Shown here piece after piece: positions 8,893-18,727 of a DNA stretch of 64,000 nt. The stretch covers positions 3,155,001 to 3,219,000 of the forward strand of contig NZ_JADBGB010000001.1 in assembly GCF_015220045.1 (NCBI RefSeq). The letters are read 5' to 3'. Every line of letters begins with the position of its first letter. Positions within the stretch are counted from its first letter, which is position 1. Made by a program: the position numbers and the translations under genes. The DNA comes from Marivivens aquimaris. Its GTDB lineage: Bacteria; Pseudomonadota; Alphaproteobacteria; Rhodobacterales; Rhodobacteraceae. Under the pieces are notes generated by a model that did not search any database, was not told where the DNA came from, and saw only the letters and a program-made list of their open reading frames with translations.

Positions 8893-9492
8893 TTACGTCC
8901 ATTCTCCTCGCGCACGGATCGCGGACGATGACGCTTCCGAGAGCGGGAGGTTCACATAGCACCATTTGGGCGCTTCCGAGCGGCCAAGCTGCCACGAACG
9001 GCGCGCCGAAAGCCGTGCATCGGAGTAGACACGCGCAGCCTTGGACGTCTTCGCGGCTAGCAGATACCCCGGACGTGCGATCACACCGACAGGCACGCTG
9101 TCCATGATCGTTTTCCAGTCCTGCCACTTGTCAAACTGCACGAGGTTATCGGCCCCCATCAGCCAGACGAACTTCACCCCCGGATACCGCCTACGCAGCG
9201 CCGCGATGGTTTCGGCGGTGTAGCGGGTGCCCAGCCTCTGCTCGATCCCCGTCACAGTCACCCGCGGGTGATCCATAATGCCCTTCGCAGCCGCGATACG
9301 CCGCTCGATAGCGGCAGGCCCGTGTTCTTTGAGCGGATTGCCCGGTGATACCATCCACCACACGCGGTCCAGCCCGAAACGGCGGAGCGCCGCGAGCGTG
9401 ATCGCAACGTGCCCTTCGTGCGCTGGATCGAACGATCCGCCAAGCAGGCCAATAACCTGTCCCGGCTTTGCTATGGGGTATCCTAGAACCAT
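8893..9492 (-). CDS. nadD: nicotinate-nucleotide adenylyltransferase
   Basis: NadD joins nicotinate mononucleotide with ATP to give deamido-NAD in NAD synthesis. The nucleotidyltransferase motif [14 protein letters not shown] (residues about 15-28, with the H-x-G-H element) is clear, as are the [10 protein letters not shown] strand and the C-terminal S-S-S-A-I-R motif (residues about 188-193), which matches the usual ISSTxIR. It has 199 residues and a GAGG ribosome site. It is the first gene of a likely two-gene unit with dacB. Confidence 0.95.
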   Translation of the reverse strand: MVLGYPIAKPGQVIGLLGGSFDPAHEGHVAITLAALRRFGLDRVWWMVSPGNPLKEHGPAAIERRIAAAKGIMDHPRVTVTGIEQRLGTRYTAETIAALRRRYPGVKFVWLMGADNLVQFDKWQDWKTIMDSVPVGVIARPGYLLAAKTSKAARVYSDARLSARRSWQLGRSEAPKWCYVNLPLSEASSSAIRARGEWT

Positions 9493-9544
9493 TCCGCCTC
9501 ATTATCGCGCCTACGTGATAGCGCAAGAGGGCAAAACAAACCCG

Positions 9545-11134
9545 TCAGCCGCTGTCGCCCGAACGCGGCACATAATCAAAGCGGGTAAAACGCGCCTCGC
9601 GGGCCTGTCCGGTGATGTCCATACAGACCATCCCGACAAATGCGCCGGTGAACGAGCCATGCTCGCCGCGCCCGCCTTCGTCCGACACTAGCGTCGCATC
9701 CAGCTCCGGCCCGACCTTTTCCCAGTCGCTCCGTTTGATCCAGAACTGCTGGGTGGTGCCATCAACCGTGACCCGCAGATCGACTGGCCCGTCACCGATC
9801 GCAATCGGGTCGCCGTGCCACGTCAGCGCCCCGTCCGGATCGCCAAGGCAGGAATAGATGTGCAGCACCCGCCCGATGCCCTCTTCATGGCTGACGAGGC
9901 AAGCGTGGAACTTGAAACGGTTGTAGTAGGTCGTGAGGCCCGCGGACTGCTGATAGGTCTCGGGCGCGAACTCCACCGTGGTCTCGGCAGTGTAGACATG
10001 ATCCTCCTGCCGCCGCGCGACCAGCGATTGCTCGAACCAAGAGCCGATGCTTTCCCGCCCGATCAGGGTCAACGCATGTTCGTCCTCACGGAAAATGCGC
10101 TCCGTCTCGGGCGTCCGCAGCCATTGGAACTCGGGCGGCAATGCCCCGCCCAGCGTCCGCTTCACCGCCTCACGCGCACGCGGCTCCACATCCACAGGTG
10201 AGGGGACCACTTCACGCGCCAGCATTCCGCCCTGTTCGAGCCATAGCCAGCCGTCCTTCCAGACAACTTTCTCAAGACCTGTCTCCCGCCCAAGCGGGCA
10301 ATACGGTTTTCCGTCTTTCCACAACGGCCGCCCCATGAGGAACGAGTGATAATGCTCGCCCCAATGCGTCTCCACATATTGTCCATGGCCTGTCCGCTGG
10401 ATACGATGGTCACTGCCCTTCGCCGAAATCACATGCTTTGCCGGATGATCCTCGTATGGCCCGCGAATATCCCGCGCCCGCGACATCGTGACGGCGTGGT
10501 CATACCCCGTGCCACCCTCCGCCGTGGTCAGGTAATAGTACCCATCCCGCTTGAACAAATGCGGTGCCTCTGTCAGCCCGCGGTCTGTCCCTGCATAGAT
10601 ATTCGTCACCTCACCGATCAGCCCGCGCTCCGGCGACCACTCCTGCAAGAGTATCCCGTCAAACGCCGCATGAGCCGGATTGTACCCCTTGGGGCGGTGG
10701 TTCCAACGCATGTTGACGAACCACTTGCGCCCATCATCATCGTGAAACAGTGACGGATCGAAACCCGAGCTGTTCACATACCACGGATCGCTCCATTCGC
10801 CGTCCACGCTCTCGCAGCAGGTGATGTAGCTATGCGCATCCTTGAAACTGCCGTCGAAGCGCTTCACGTCCGTATAAACCAGCCAGAACTTCTCGCCGTC
10901 ATGGCTCAAACAGGGCGCCCAGATCCCGCAGCTATCGGGATTGCCGCGCATATCCAGTAGCGCCGCACGGTTCAGCGGACGCGCCACCAGATCCCAGTTC
11001 ACCAGATCGCGCGAGTGATAAATGCAAACGCCCGGATACCACTCGAAGGTGGAGGTCGCGAGGTAATAATCTTCGCCCACGCGCAGGAATGAAGGATCGG
11101 GGTTGAACCCCGGCAAGACCGGATTGCGGATCAT
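9545..11134 (-). CDS. glycoside hydrolase family 43, beta-xylosidase type
   Basis: The enzyme is expected to release xylose (or arabinose) from the ends of short beta-1,4-xylooligosaccharides. The family's inverting catalytic set is visible: general base Asp13 (NPDPS), pKa-modulating Asp126 (SGFDPSLF) and general acid Glu189 (LTEAPHLF), matching positions in known 1,4-beta-xylosidases. A C-terminal concanavalin-like domain (about 330-525) completes the GH43_11-type architecture. It has 529 residues and no signal peptide, so it works in the cytoplasm on imported oligomers. The start at 11134 has GGGAGG ten bases upstream; the in-frame ATG at 11161 belongs to the dispersed repeat next to it. 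Confidence 0.93.
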   Translation of the reverse strand: MIRNPVLPGFNPDPSFLRVGEDYYLATSTFEWYPGVCIYHSRDLVNWDLVARPLNRAALLDMRGNPDSCGIWAPCLSHDGEKFWLVYTDVKRFDGSFKDAHSYITCCESVDGEWSDPWYVNSSGFDPSLFHDDDGRKWFVNMRWNHRPKGYNPAHAAFDGILLQEWSPERGLIGEVTNIYAGTDRGLTEAPHLFKRDGYYYLTTAEGGTGYDHAVTMSRARDIRGPYEDHPAKHVISAKGSDHRIQRTGHGQYVETHWGEHYHSFLMGRPLWKDGKPYCPLGRETGLEKVVWKDGWLWLEQGGMLAREVVPSPVDVEPRAREAVKRTLGGALPPEFQWLRTPETERIFREDEHALTLIGRESIGSWFEQSLVARRQEDHVYTAETTVEFAPETYQQSAGLTTYYNRFKFHACLVSHEEGIGRVLHIYSCLGDPDGALTWHGDPIAIGDGPVDLRVTVDGTTQQFWIKRSDWEKVGPELDATLVSDEGGRGEHGSFTGAFVGMVCMDITGQAREARFTRFDYVPRSGDSG

Positions 11135-11159
11135 GAAATCAGGGCCTCCCCGCCCCTTC

Positions 11160-11215
11160 ATTCTGATAAAAATACCTCGGGGGTGCGGGGGCAGAGCCCC
11201 CGCTGTCCGTCAGGA
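11160..11215 (-). repeat. dispersed hairpin repeat, copy 1, acting as terminator
   Basis: Read on the minus strand, a stem GCGGGGGC/GCCCCCGC is followed by ACCCCCGAGGTATTTTTATC and then AGAATGAAGG. The hairpin and T-run start a few bases past the aldo/keto reductase stop, so it can end that transcript. Its core (CCCCCGRGRTATTT behind a G5C hairpin) recurs at 49945-50016. I associate this kind of element with Rhodobacteraceae genomes. Confidence 0.65.
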
Positions 11216-11217
11216 CA

Positions 11218-12255
11218 TCAATCCTCAAGTTCGGCCGACTTGGCCCAGAGGTTGATCTTCTCTTCGTCGGCGTATTCGTCGATCTGGGCGAGTTCCTCTG
11301 CAGTGAACTCCAGATTTCCGATCGCGCCGCAGCAGTCGGTGACCTGCTCGGGGCGGGATGCACCAATGAGGGCGGTGGTAATGCCGCCTTCGCGCAGTAC
11401 CCACGCAATCGCCATCTGGGCCAGAGTCTGGCCGCGCTTTGCCGCGATGTCGTTCAGCGCGCGGATGTTCTCGATCGCTTGGTCCGACAGCATGTTCGGG
11501 TCGAGCGATTTGTCCTGCGCCGCGCGGCTGTCCTTGGGAATTCCGCCGAGGTACTTCTTGGTCAGCATCCCCTGCGCGAGCGGCGTGAAGGCAATCGAGC
11601 CGACGCCGAGTTCTTTCAGCGTGTCCTTCAGCCCGTCAGTTTCCACCCAGCGGTTCAGCATGTTGTAGCTGGGCTGGTGGATGAGGCAGGGCGTGCCAAG
11701 GTCCTTGAGGATCGCGACCGCTTCGCGGGTACGTTCCGAATTATAGGACGAGATACCGGCGTAGAGCGCGCGGCCGGAACGCACGATGTAATCGAGCGCC
11801 ATCATCGTCTCTTCGAGCGGTGTGTCGGGATCGAAGCGGTGCGAATAGAAGATGTCGACGTAATCGAGACCCATGCGCTTGAGCGACTGGTCGCAGGACG
11901 ACACGAGGTACTTGCGGCTGCCCCACTCTCCGTAGGGGCCATCCCACATGTGGTAGCCCGCTTTGGACGAGATGATCAGCTCGTCGCGGTAGCCTGCGAA
12001 GTCATTGGCAAGAATATCGCCGAACGCTTCTTCGGCACTGCCCGGAGGCGGGCCATAGTTGTTCGCGAGGTCGAAGTGCGTGATGCCGTTGTCGAATGCG
12101 GTCTGGCAAATCGCGCGCTTGGTCTGGTGCGGTGTGTCGTGGCCAAAGTTGTGCCACAGGCCGATGGACACGGCGGGCAGCTTCACGCCCGAGTTGCCAC
12201 AGCGGCGGTAGACCATCTTTTCATAGCGGTCTTCGGCGGGTGTATATTTCGTCAT
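11218..12255 (-). CDS. aldo/keto reductase, YghZ/Gpr (L-glyceraldehyde 3-phosphate reductase) type
   Basis: This 345-residue NADPH-dependent aldo/keto reductase has the AKR tetrad: Asp in HFDLANNYGPPPG (with Tyr), Lys in ISSKAGY and His in FYSHRFD. The N-terminal YRRCGNSGVKLPAVSIGLWHNFG and the NYGPPPGSAEEAFG stretch are characteristic of the YghZ subgroup, which reduces L-glyceraldehyde 3-phosphate and other reactive aldehydes. GGGGAGG precedes the ATG. It is transcribed toward the GH43 gene, with the repeat/terminator between them. Confidence 0.92.
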   Translation of the reverse strand: MTKYTPAEDRYEKMVYRRCGNSGVKLPAVSIGLWHNFGHDTPHQTKRAICQTAFDNGITHFDLANNYGPPPGSAEEAFGDILANDFAGYRDELIISSKAGYHMWDGPYGEWGSRKYLVSSCDQSLKRMGLDYVDIFYSHRFDPDTPLEETMMALDYIVRSGRALYAGISSYNSERTREAVAILKDLGTPCLIHQPSYNMLNRWVETDGLKDTLKELGVGSIAFTPLAQGMLTKKYLGGIPKDSRAAQDKSLDPNMLSDQAIENIRALNDIAAKRGQTLAQMAIAWVLREGGITTALIGASRPEQVTDCCGAIGNLEFTAEELAQIDEYADEEKINLWAKSAELED

Positions 12256-12306
12256 CTGGAATCCTCCCCGTGGCCACTAAAACGATTTAGGCCACTTCAG
12301 GCAAGA

Positions 12307-13401
12307 CTACCCATCTCGGCTGGCAAGAAAACGGCCGAAATTGTGCCACTCCTCTATATTTGCGCACAGAACACGCACAACAACCAGGAATGGAACGGCA
12401 AGGAACGCGCCCGCAAAGCCCCAGAGCCAGATCCAGAACATCACCATGAGGAATACGGCGATGGTGTTCAGCTCCAACCGCTTGCCGACAAACAGCGGCG
12501 TGACGAAGTTAGCCTCGATGGCGTTGAGAACGAAGTAGGCGAAAGGCGGCAGGAACGCTTCGCCGACGGTTTCAAAAGACACGAGCGCGACCATGCCTAC
12601 GCCGATCATGCCCATGATTGGGCCCACGAATGGCAGGTAGTTCAGGAGCGCCGCAGCAACGCCCCAGACTGCAGGCATCGGCAGGCCGAGATACCAGCAG
12701 GCCACGCCTACGAAGAAACCGAGCAGCATGTTGATGAGGGTGATGGAGGCAAGGTAGCGCGAAATCTGATGCTCTACATCCCGCGCCACAGCCAGCGCGC
12801 GGCGCTTGTCCGAGAAACGGGGCATCACTTCGACGATTCGCCTTTGAACAAGGTCGTCGGAGGCGAGGATGAACAGGGCCAGCAGCATTGCGCCGCCAAA
12901 GGTGGAGACAATCGTCACCATCTGGTTCGTGACCATCGCCAGAATGTCGATGCGTTCATCGGCAACAGGCGCAGGCTCGTCAGATGCGCCGTCACCAGAG
13001 GCCATGTCCGCAATGTTTTCGCCCATCTCGCGGACTTCGGCGATCTTCTCGATGATTTCCCGCCCTTTGATCTTCACGTCCAATGCTATCTGCGGCGCAT
13101 TGGCGAGGAGGTCGGTCACGGGCTGCCTCAACGCAAGAGCGCCCGCCACCGTCAGTGAGGTCACCACGAACACGATCAGCATCGCGGCGATGGGAGCGGA
13201 AAAGCCGAGCCGCTTCATGCCGCGTACCAGCGGGCTAAGAAGCAGCGCGATCAGAATGCCCAGCATGACAGGCAGAATAATGCCCCGCGCAAAGTAGGCG
13301 GTCGTCAGCAAGACGATGATGGTGAGTCCGAAAAGGAGGCGGCGAATGGAGCCCAGATAGAAAATCGCGGTTTCGAATTCGTCTTCTTGTCGTTCGTTCA
13401 T
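12307..13401 (-). CDS. AI-2E family transporter (PerM-like permease)
   Basis: The integral membrane protein of about 364 residues has the AI-2E family layout: paired N-terminal helices (LLFGLTIIVLLTTAYFA and GIILPVMLGILIALLLSPLV), a third helix, a soluble loop of about 100 residues, then four to five helices with the conserved YLPFVGPIMGMIG segment. Members include TqsA/PerM and Na+/H+ antiporters; the substrate cannot be told from sequence. The start is uncertain: ATG at 13401 (MNERQ) fits the family, while another ATG at 13431 has an AGGA upstream. It is divergent from ettA. Confidence 0.88.
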   Translation of the reverse strand: MNERQEDEFETAIFYLGSIRRLLFGLTIIVLLTTAYFARGIILPVMLGILIALLLSPLVRGMKRLGFSAPIAAMLIVFVVTSLTVAGALALRQPVTDLLANAPQIALDVKIKGREIIEKIAEVREMGENIADMASGDGASDEPAPVADERIDILAMVTNQMVTIVSTFGGAMLLALFILASDDLVQRRIVEVMPRFSDKRRALAVARDVEHQISRYLASITLINMLLGFFVGVACWYLGLPMPAVWGVAAALLNYLPFVGPIMGMIGVGMVALVSFETVGEAFLPPFAYFVLNAIEANFVTPLFVGKRLELNTIAVFLMVMFWIWLWGFAGAFLAVPFLVVVRVLCANIEEWHNFGRFLASRDG

Positions 13402-13547
13402 CGCGATCCCAAGGGCAAGCACACTACCCATCGGCAACGCGCGTCCTGCGGCACATGTTCCGTCCCTTGAAAAATAAGGCTGGCCGGACGGATTGCCCCT
13501 TTTGGGCGGCATCGCTATTTAGGGGCCAAGCAATCAAAGGATCAGCA

Positions 13548-15203
<1,656 letters not shown>

Positions 15204-15226
15204 TTCAATCAGATACGGTGAACGGA

Positions 15227-15256
15227 AACCGCGTCCCATCGGGGCGCGGTTTTGCG
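15227..15256 (+). terminator. terminator of ettA
   Basis: AACCGCG, an eleven-base loop and CGCGGTT are followed by TTGCGTT, 24 bases past the ettA stop. Confidence 0.7.
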
Positions 15257-15430
15257 TTCAGGGGAATCGCGTCGTCCGCAAGTTCACAAAAGTTGAAAAA
15301 ATCGGGCAAATCGGCGGAACTTTTCCGGCCGTAGGCGAGTTTCCACTCATTAATATGCAAACTGTTTGATTAATGTCACGTCCATGTGGCTAACTCCGTC
15401 CCAACAAGAACAAGACTTGGGATGGAATAA

Positions 15431-15637
15431 ATGGGACTCTGCTTCATGGTAAGCGCCGCTGTACTCGTCGGTGCACTTAGCCTGAACATGGTTGGCCTGG
15501 TTGGCCTCTGGGGCGTTATCGGCCTCTTCATGGTCACGACCCTGATCACTGCAACGATGTCGGTCCTCCGCAGCTTCCGCGAAGAAGGCGAAGTGATCCG
15601 CATCACTGCGCAGCCGGCAATCCGCCGCTCTTTCTGA
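15431..15637 (+). CDS. small membrane protein, 68 residues
   Basis: The protein is almost wholly hydrophobic up to residue 45 (two predicted helices, MVSAAVLVGALSLNMVGLVGL and VIGLFMVTTLITATMSV), followed by a charged tail ending in AIRRSF. A GGGATGG-type site lies seven bases before the ATG, and the upstream 175 bases are free for a promoter. I recognise no family. Codon use matches its neighbours, so it is probably a real gene, convergent with pcaB. Confidence 0.6.
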   Translation: MGLCFMVSAAVLVGALSLNMVGLVGLWGVIGLFMVTTLITATMSVLRSFREEGEVIRITAQPAIRRSF

Positions 15638-15659
15638 TTTTACAGATTTCCGAAGGCGC

Positions 15660-16991
15660 TCAGACGAGCGCCTTGGCCCGTGCAGCAAACGCGCGGGCAT
15701 CTTGGGGCGCGAGGCCCAGCTGACTTGACGGTGCAAAGATCGCATCGGCGTTCAGGTCCGTCCACTCGGCCTTGGCCAACTCTTTCAGCGTCCCTTCGCC
15801 AGCGATCACTCGCTTGCACATGTCCTTGACCGCTGCCTGTGCGTCGGGGCGGGGCATCGATTTTGCCAGTTCGAACGAAAGCGCCTCGGCATAGATCAGG
15901 CCGCTGCCATCGTCGATATTCCCCACCATCGAATCCACGTCGGGCTTCATGCCCTCCGCCAGATCGCCGCCGATCTGCAGCGCGCGGCCGGTCGCGAGGC
16001 AAAGCTGCGGCAGCGTCATCCATTCCGCAATCCACGCAGCACCATCGCGCTGTTGGCGATGCACCGGCGCGTACTGCAGCGTGGCGTTCAGGCCGACCGC
16101 GACCCGCGCAAGGGCGGACAGCACAGACGGCATCACGGGGTTCTGTTTCTGCGGCATGGTGGAGGAGCCACCGGCGGCGGGCAGGCGCACCTCTCCGATG
16201 CCGCTCTGTGTCATCAGGGTCAGATCATCGCCCATTTTGGCCAGTTGCGTGATGACCTGTGTCATCCACGCAGCCATTGCGGCGATGCCATTGCGCTCCG
16301 CGTGCCAGCTATGTTCGGGATCGGTGAGGCCGAGGCCCTTGGCCAGTTCAGCGCGAACCTCCGCACCTTTGTCGCCCATCGCCGAAAGCGTACCCGCAGC
16401 GCCCGACAGGCTGACCCGCAGCACTTGAGCGCGGATCGTTGGCAGTTGCTCCAGCAGGTCAGCGAGCGGGTTGCCCCAGCTTGCCGCCATCGCGCCGAAC
16501 GTAGTCGGCGTGGCGACCTGACCATAGGTGCGACCAGCCATCGGGGTGTCAGCATGTTCGTCGGCCAATGCCGCGAGGCCGCGCACAACCCGCTTCAGGC
16601 GCGTTTCGGTCAGCGCCAGCATCTGGCGCAGGCGCAGTGCCAGTCCGGTGTCCATGATGTCCTGCGAGGTCGCGCCAAAGTGGACGTACTGCGCGTATTC
16701 GGGCGCTTGCATCAGCGTACGGAACGACGACACCAGCGCAGGCACGACAACTGCGTTTTTCCCCGTCTCTGGCGATAGGCCCGCAGGGTCGATCTGAAGC
16801 TCGAGCGAGGCGCGGTGGATCGCTTTCGCCGCGATCTCTGGGATCACGCCAACGGTGCCTTGCGCTTTGGCCAGCGCGCCTTCGACGATCATCATCGCGC
16901 GAACCTCGGCGCTATCGGTGAAAAGCGCACCGAATTCGCGGTCGAGGATCAGGTCACGGTAGATCGTGCTGTCGAAAAGCGTAGCGGCCAT
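15660..16991 (-). CDS. pcaB: 3-carboxy-cis,cis-muconate cycloisomerase
   Basis: PcaB closes 3-carboxy-cis,cis-muconate to 4-carboxymuconolactone in the protocatechuate branch of the beta-ketoadipate pathway. The 443-residue protein belongs to the fumarase/aspartase superfamily, with the signature GSSTMPQKQNPV and the conserved GATSQDIMDTG and HAERN segments. GGAG precedes the ATG. It follows pcaD by 60 bases on the same strand. The pathway partners pcaGH and pcaC are not in the window. Confidence 0.94.
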   Translation of the reverse strand: MAATLFDSTIYRDLILDREFGALFTDSAEVRAMMIVEGALAKAQGTVGVIPEIAAKAIHRASLELQIDPAGLSPETGKNAVVVPALVSSFRTLMQAPEYAQYVHFGATSQDIMDTGLALRLRQMLALTETRLKRVVRGLAALADEHADTPMAGRTYGQVATPTTFGAMAASWGNPLADLLEQLPTIRAQVLRVSLSGAAGTLSAMGDKGAEVRAELAKGLGLTDPEHSWHAERNGIAAMAAWMTQVITQLAKMGDDLTLMTQSGIGEVRLPAAGGSSTMPQKQNPVMPSVLSALARVAVGLNATLQYAPVHRQQRDGAAWIAEWMTLPQLCLATGRALQIGGDLAEGMKPDVDSMVGNIDDGSGLIYAEALSFELAKSMPRPDAQAAVKDMCKRVIAGEGTLKELAKAEWTDLNADAIFAPSSQLGLAPQDARAFAARAKALV

Positions 16992-17051
16992 GGGTCAGCT
17001 CCGGTGTCTGGTTTGCGCCTTACTAACGGCGGGACGCGGGTGGGGCCAGCC

Positions 17052-17852
17052 TCAGATGTGGCCGGTGTCTTTGATGAACTGGTTCAGCAGATCCGCGTAT
17101 TCTTGCGGCTTCTCTACGTTGGGCAGGTGGCCGGTTTTGCGGATGATGTGAAAAGTGGAGCCGGGGATCAGCTCGACCGTTTCGCGCACCAGATCGGGCG
17201 GGGTCGAGCCGTCTTCAGAGCCCACGATACCCATCGTCGGCAAGCGCAGACCGCTGGTTGGCGTGTAGAAATCGGTGCCCGAGATCGCGGCGCAGCAGCC
17301 AGTATAGCCTTCGACCGGCGTCGCGCAGAGCAGATCGCGCCACTTCTTAACTGCGGGCGAGTTGGCAAATTCCTTCGCGAACCAGCGCTCCATGACGCCA
17401 TCGGCAATCGCTTCGAGGCCCTTGGTGCGGACCGCGTTGATGCGTTCGTCCCAGAGTTTCTGGATGCCGATCTTGGCGGCGGTGTTCGACAAAACCAGCG
17501 TGCGGATGATGTCGAGCCGTTTGACCGCAAGGCCCTGCGCGATCATGCCGCCGATCGACAGGCCGACGAACATCGCGTCACGGACATTCAGGTGATCGCA
17601 AACCGCCTCGGCATCCTTCACCAGCGCACCCATCGCGTAGGGCGCATCAGGGCAGGAGGATTTGCCGTGGCCGCGTTTGTCCATGCGTACGATGCGCAGA
17701 CCTTCGGGCAGGAGCGGCAGCAGGTCGTCCCACAGGCTCATATCCGTGCCGAGCGAGTTGGCGAACACAATCGTCGGAGCGCTGTCGTCCAGTACGCCAT
17801 CTTCGCGGGCGTAAAGGGTCACATCATCGCATTGGATATAATGTTCGCGCAT
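17052..17852 (-). CDS. pcaD: 3-oxoadipate enol-lactonase
   Basis: PcaD hydrolyses beta-ketoadipate enol-lactone to beta-ketoadipate. This alpha/beta hydrolase of 266 residues has the nucleophile elbow GLSIGG (Ser in VGLSIGGMIAQG), the acid in VGSEDGSTPPD and His in KTGHLPNVEKP, plus the family's NSLGTDMSLWD oxyanion-hole segment. GAGG lies eight bases before the ATG. It lies directly upstream of pcaB, which supports the assignment over a general esterase. Confidence 0.92.
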   Translation of the reverse strand: MREHYIQCDDVTLYAREDGVLDDSAPTIVFANSLGTDMSLWDDLLPLLPEGLRIVRMDKRGHGKSSCPDAPYAMGALVKDAEAVCDHLNVRDAMFVGLSIGGMIAQGLAVKRLDIIRTLVLSNTAAKIGIQKLWDERINAVRTKGLEAIADGVMERWFAKEFANSPAVKKWRDLLCATPVEGYTGCCAAISGTDFYTPTSGLRLPTMGIVGSEDGSTPPDLVRETVELIPGSTFHIIRKTGHLPNVEKPQEYADLLNQFIKDTGHI

Positions 17853-17891
17853 CGGTCGTCCTCGCCATTTGTCTGGTGGCCGAGGATTAGA

Positions 17892-17922
17892 CTTTGGCCC
17901 GCAGGATGCAAGCGGGCCAAAG
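17892..17922 (-). terminator. strong hairpin between the haloacid dehalogenase gene and pcaD
   Basis: Perfect 11-base arms, CTTTGGCCCGC and GCGGGCCAAAG, flank a nine-base loop. There is no clear T-run on the minus strand, so it may be a terminator for the dehalogenase gene, a processing or stabilising hairpin, or an attenuator ahead of pcaD. Confidence 0.55.
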
Positions 17923-17951
17923 GTGAATTTCGCGGTGGAAAAGTTGAATTC

Positions 17952-18626
17952 TCAGACGAGGTCGAGAACGGCGCGCAGGTCGGGGGCGATCTGCTGCGGC
18001 TGTGCGTAAAGACGGTCGACCGGCTCGTTCTGGCGGTTCACCCAAAGCGTCTGGTAGCCGAAGTTCGACGCACCTGCGGCGTCCCAGCCGTTCGACGACA
18101 CGAACAGAACTTCGTTCCGCTCGCAGATGAAACGGCTCTCGACCATCTCGTAAACGAGGTCATGCGGTTTGAAGACCTTCACGGTTTCGACCGACATCAC
18201 CGCATCAAGCAGATGACCGACGCCAGCGCGTTTCACTGCGCCGTTCAGCATCTCGGGCGTGCCGTTCGACAGGATACCTGTCTGGACGCCGCGCTCTTTG
18301 AGGTAAGTGAGAACCTCGACCACCTCGGGGTAGGGCGACAGTTCCCAGTACAGGTTCAGCAGACGCTCGCGCAGCCGCGGATCATCCAGCTTGGCCGCTT
18401 CGAGCGCCCAGTCGAGCGCGTCTTTGGTCAGTTGCCAGAAGTCTTCGTGTTTGCGGGCAACGGCGCGCAGCCAGCTGTATTGGAGTTGCTTGAAGCGCCA
18501 ATCGGCAGCGAGTTGCGGCCAAATTTCTGCGAGTGCCTCGTTCCCCGGTTCGGCAGCGGCTTCGCGAGCGGCGGCGCTGACATCGAAAAGGGTGCCATAG
18601 GCATCGAAAATGCAAGTATTGATCAA
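17952..18626 (-). CDS. (S)-2-haloacid dehalogenase type II (HAD superfamily)
   Basis: The enzyme is expected to hydrolyse L-2-haloacids to D-2-hydroxyacids. The HAD motifs are FDAYGTLFD (nucleophile Asp8), LSNGT, KPHDLVYE and SSNGWDAAGA, which is the haloacid dehalogenase type II form. A TTG at 18626 is chosen as start because GGGAGGA lies five bases before it; the in-frame ATG at 18641 overlaps that very site and has none of its own. This gives 224 residues. Many family members act on unknown phosphate or halide substrates, so the exact substrate is open. It is upstream of pcaD on the same strand. Confidence 0.87.
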   Translation of the reverse strand: MINTCIFDAYGTLFDVSAAAREAAAEPGNEALAEIWPQLAADWRFKQLQYSWLRAVARKHEDFWQLTKDALDWALEAAKLDDPRLRERLLNLYWELSPYPEVVEVLTYLKERGVQTGILSNGTPEMLNGAVKRAGVGHLLDAVMSVETVKVFKPHDLVYEMVESRFICERNEVLFVSSNGWDAAGASNFGYQTLWVNRQNEPVDRLYAQPQQIAPDLRAVLDLV

Positions 18627-18727
18627 ACGGATTCCTCCCATCCTGCCGTGCAGGATGCACGTTAAGGGCCGCTGTTACAATTGAGCGAAACGCAAGGCAG
18701 CCATGCAAGATATGGAAGGTGTGACCT

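Noticed and set aside
11134..11161. Upstream ATG at 11161 as the GH43 start
   Set aside because: It lies in the tail of the dispersed repeat, and the ATG at 11134 has a GGGAGG site and matches the family start.
15350..15430. TTAA pairs before the small membrane protein as a CtrA site
   Set aside because: The two TTAA elements are 16 bases apart and do not fit the N7 spacing.
18617..18626. TTGATCAA as an FNR site
   Set aside because: The FNR consensus needs four bases between half sites; this covers the start codon of the dehalogenase gene.
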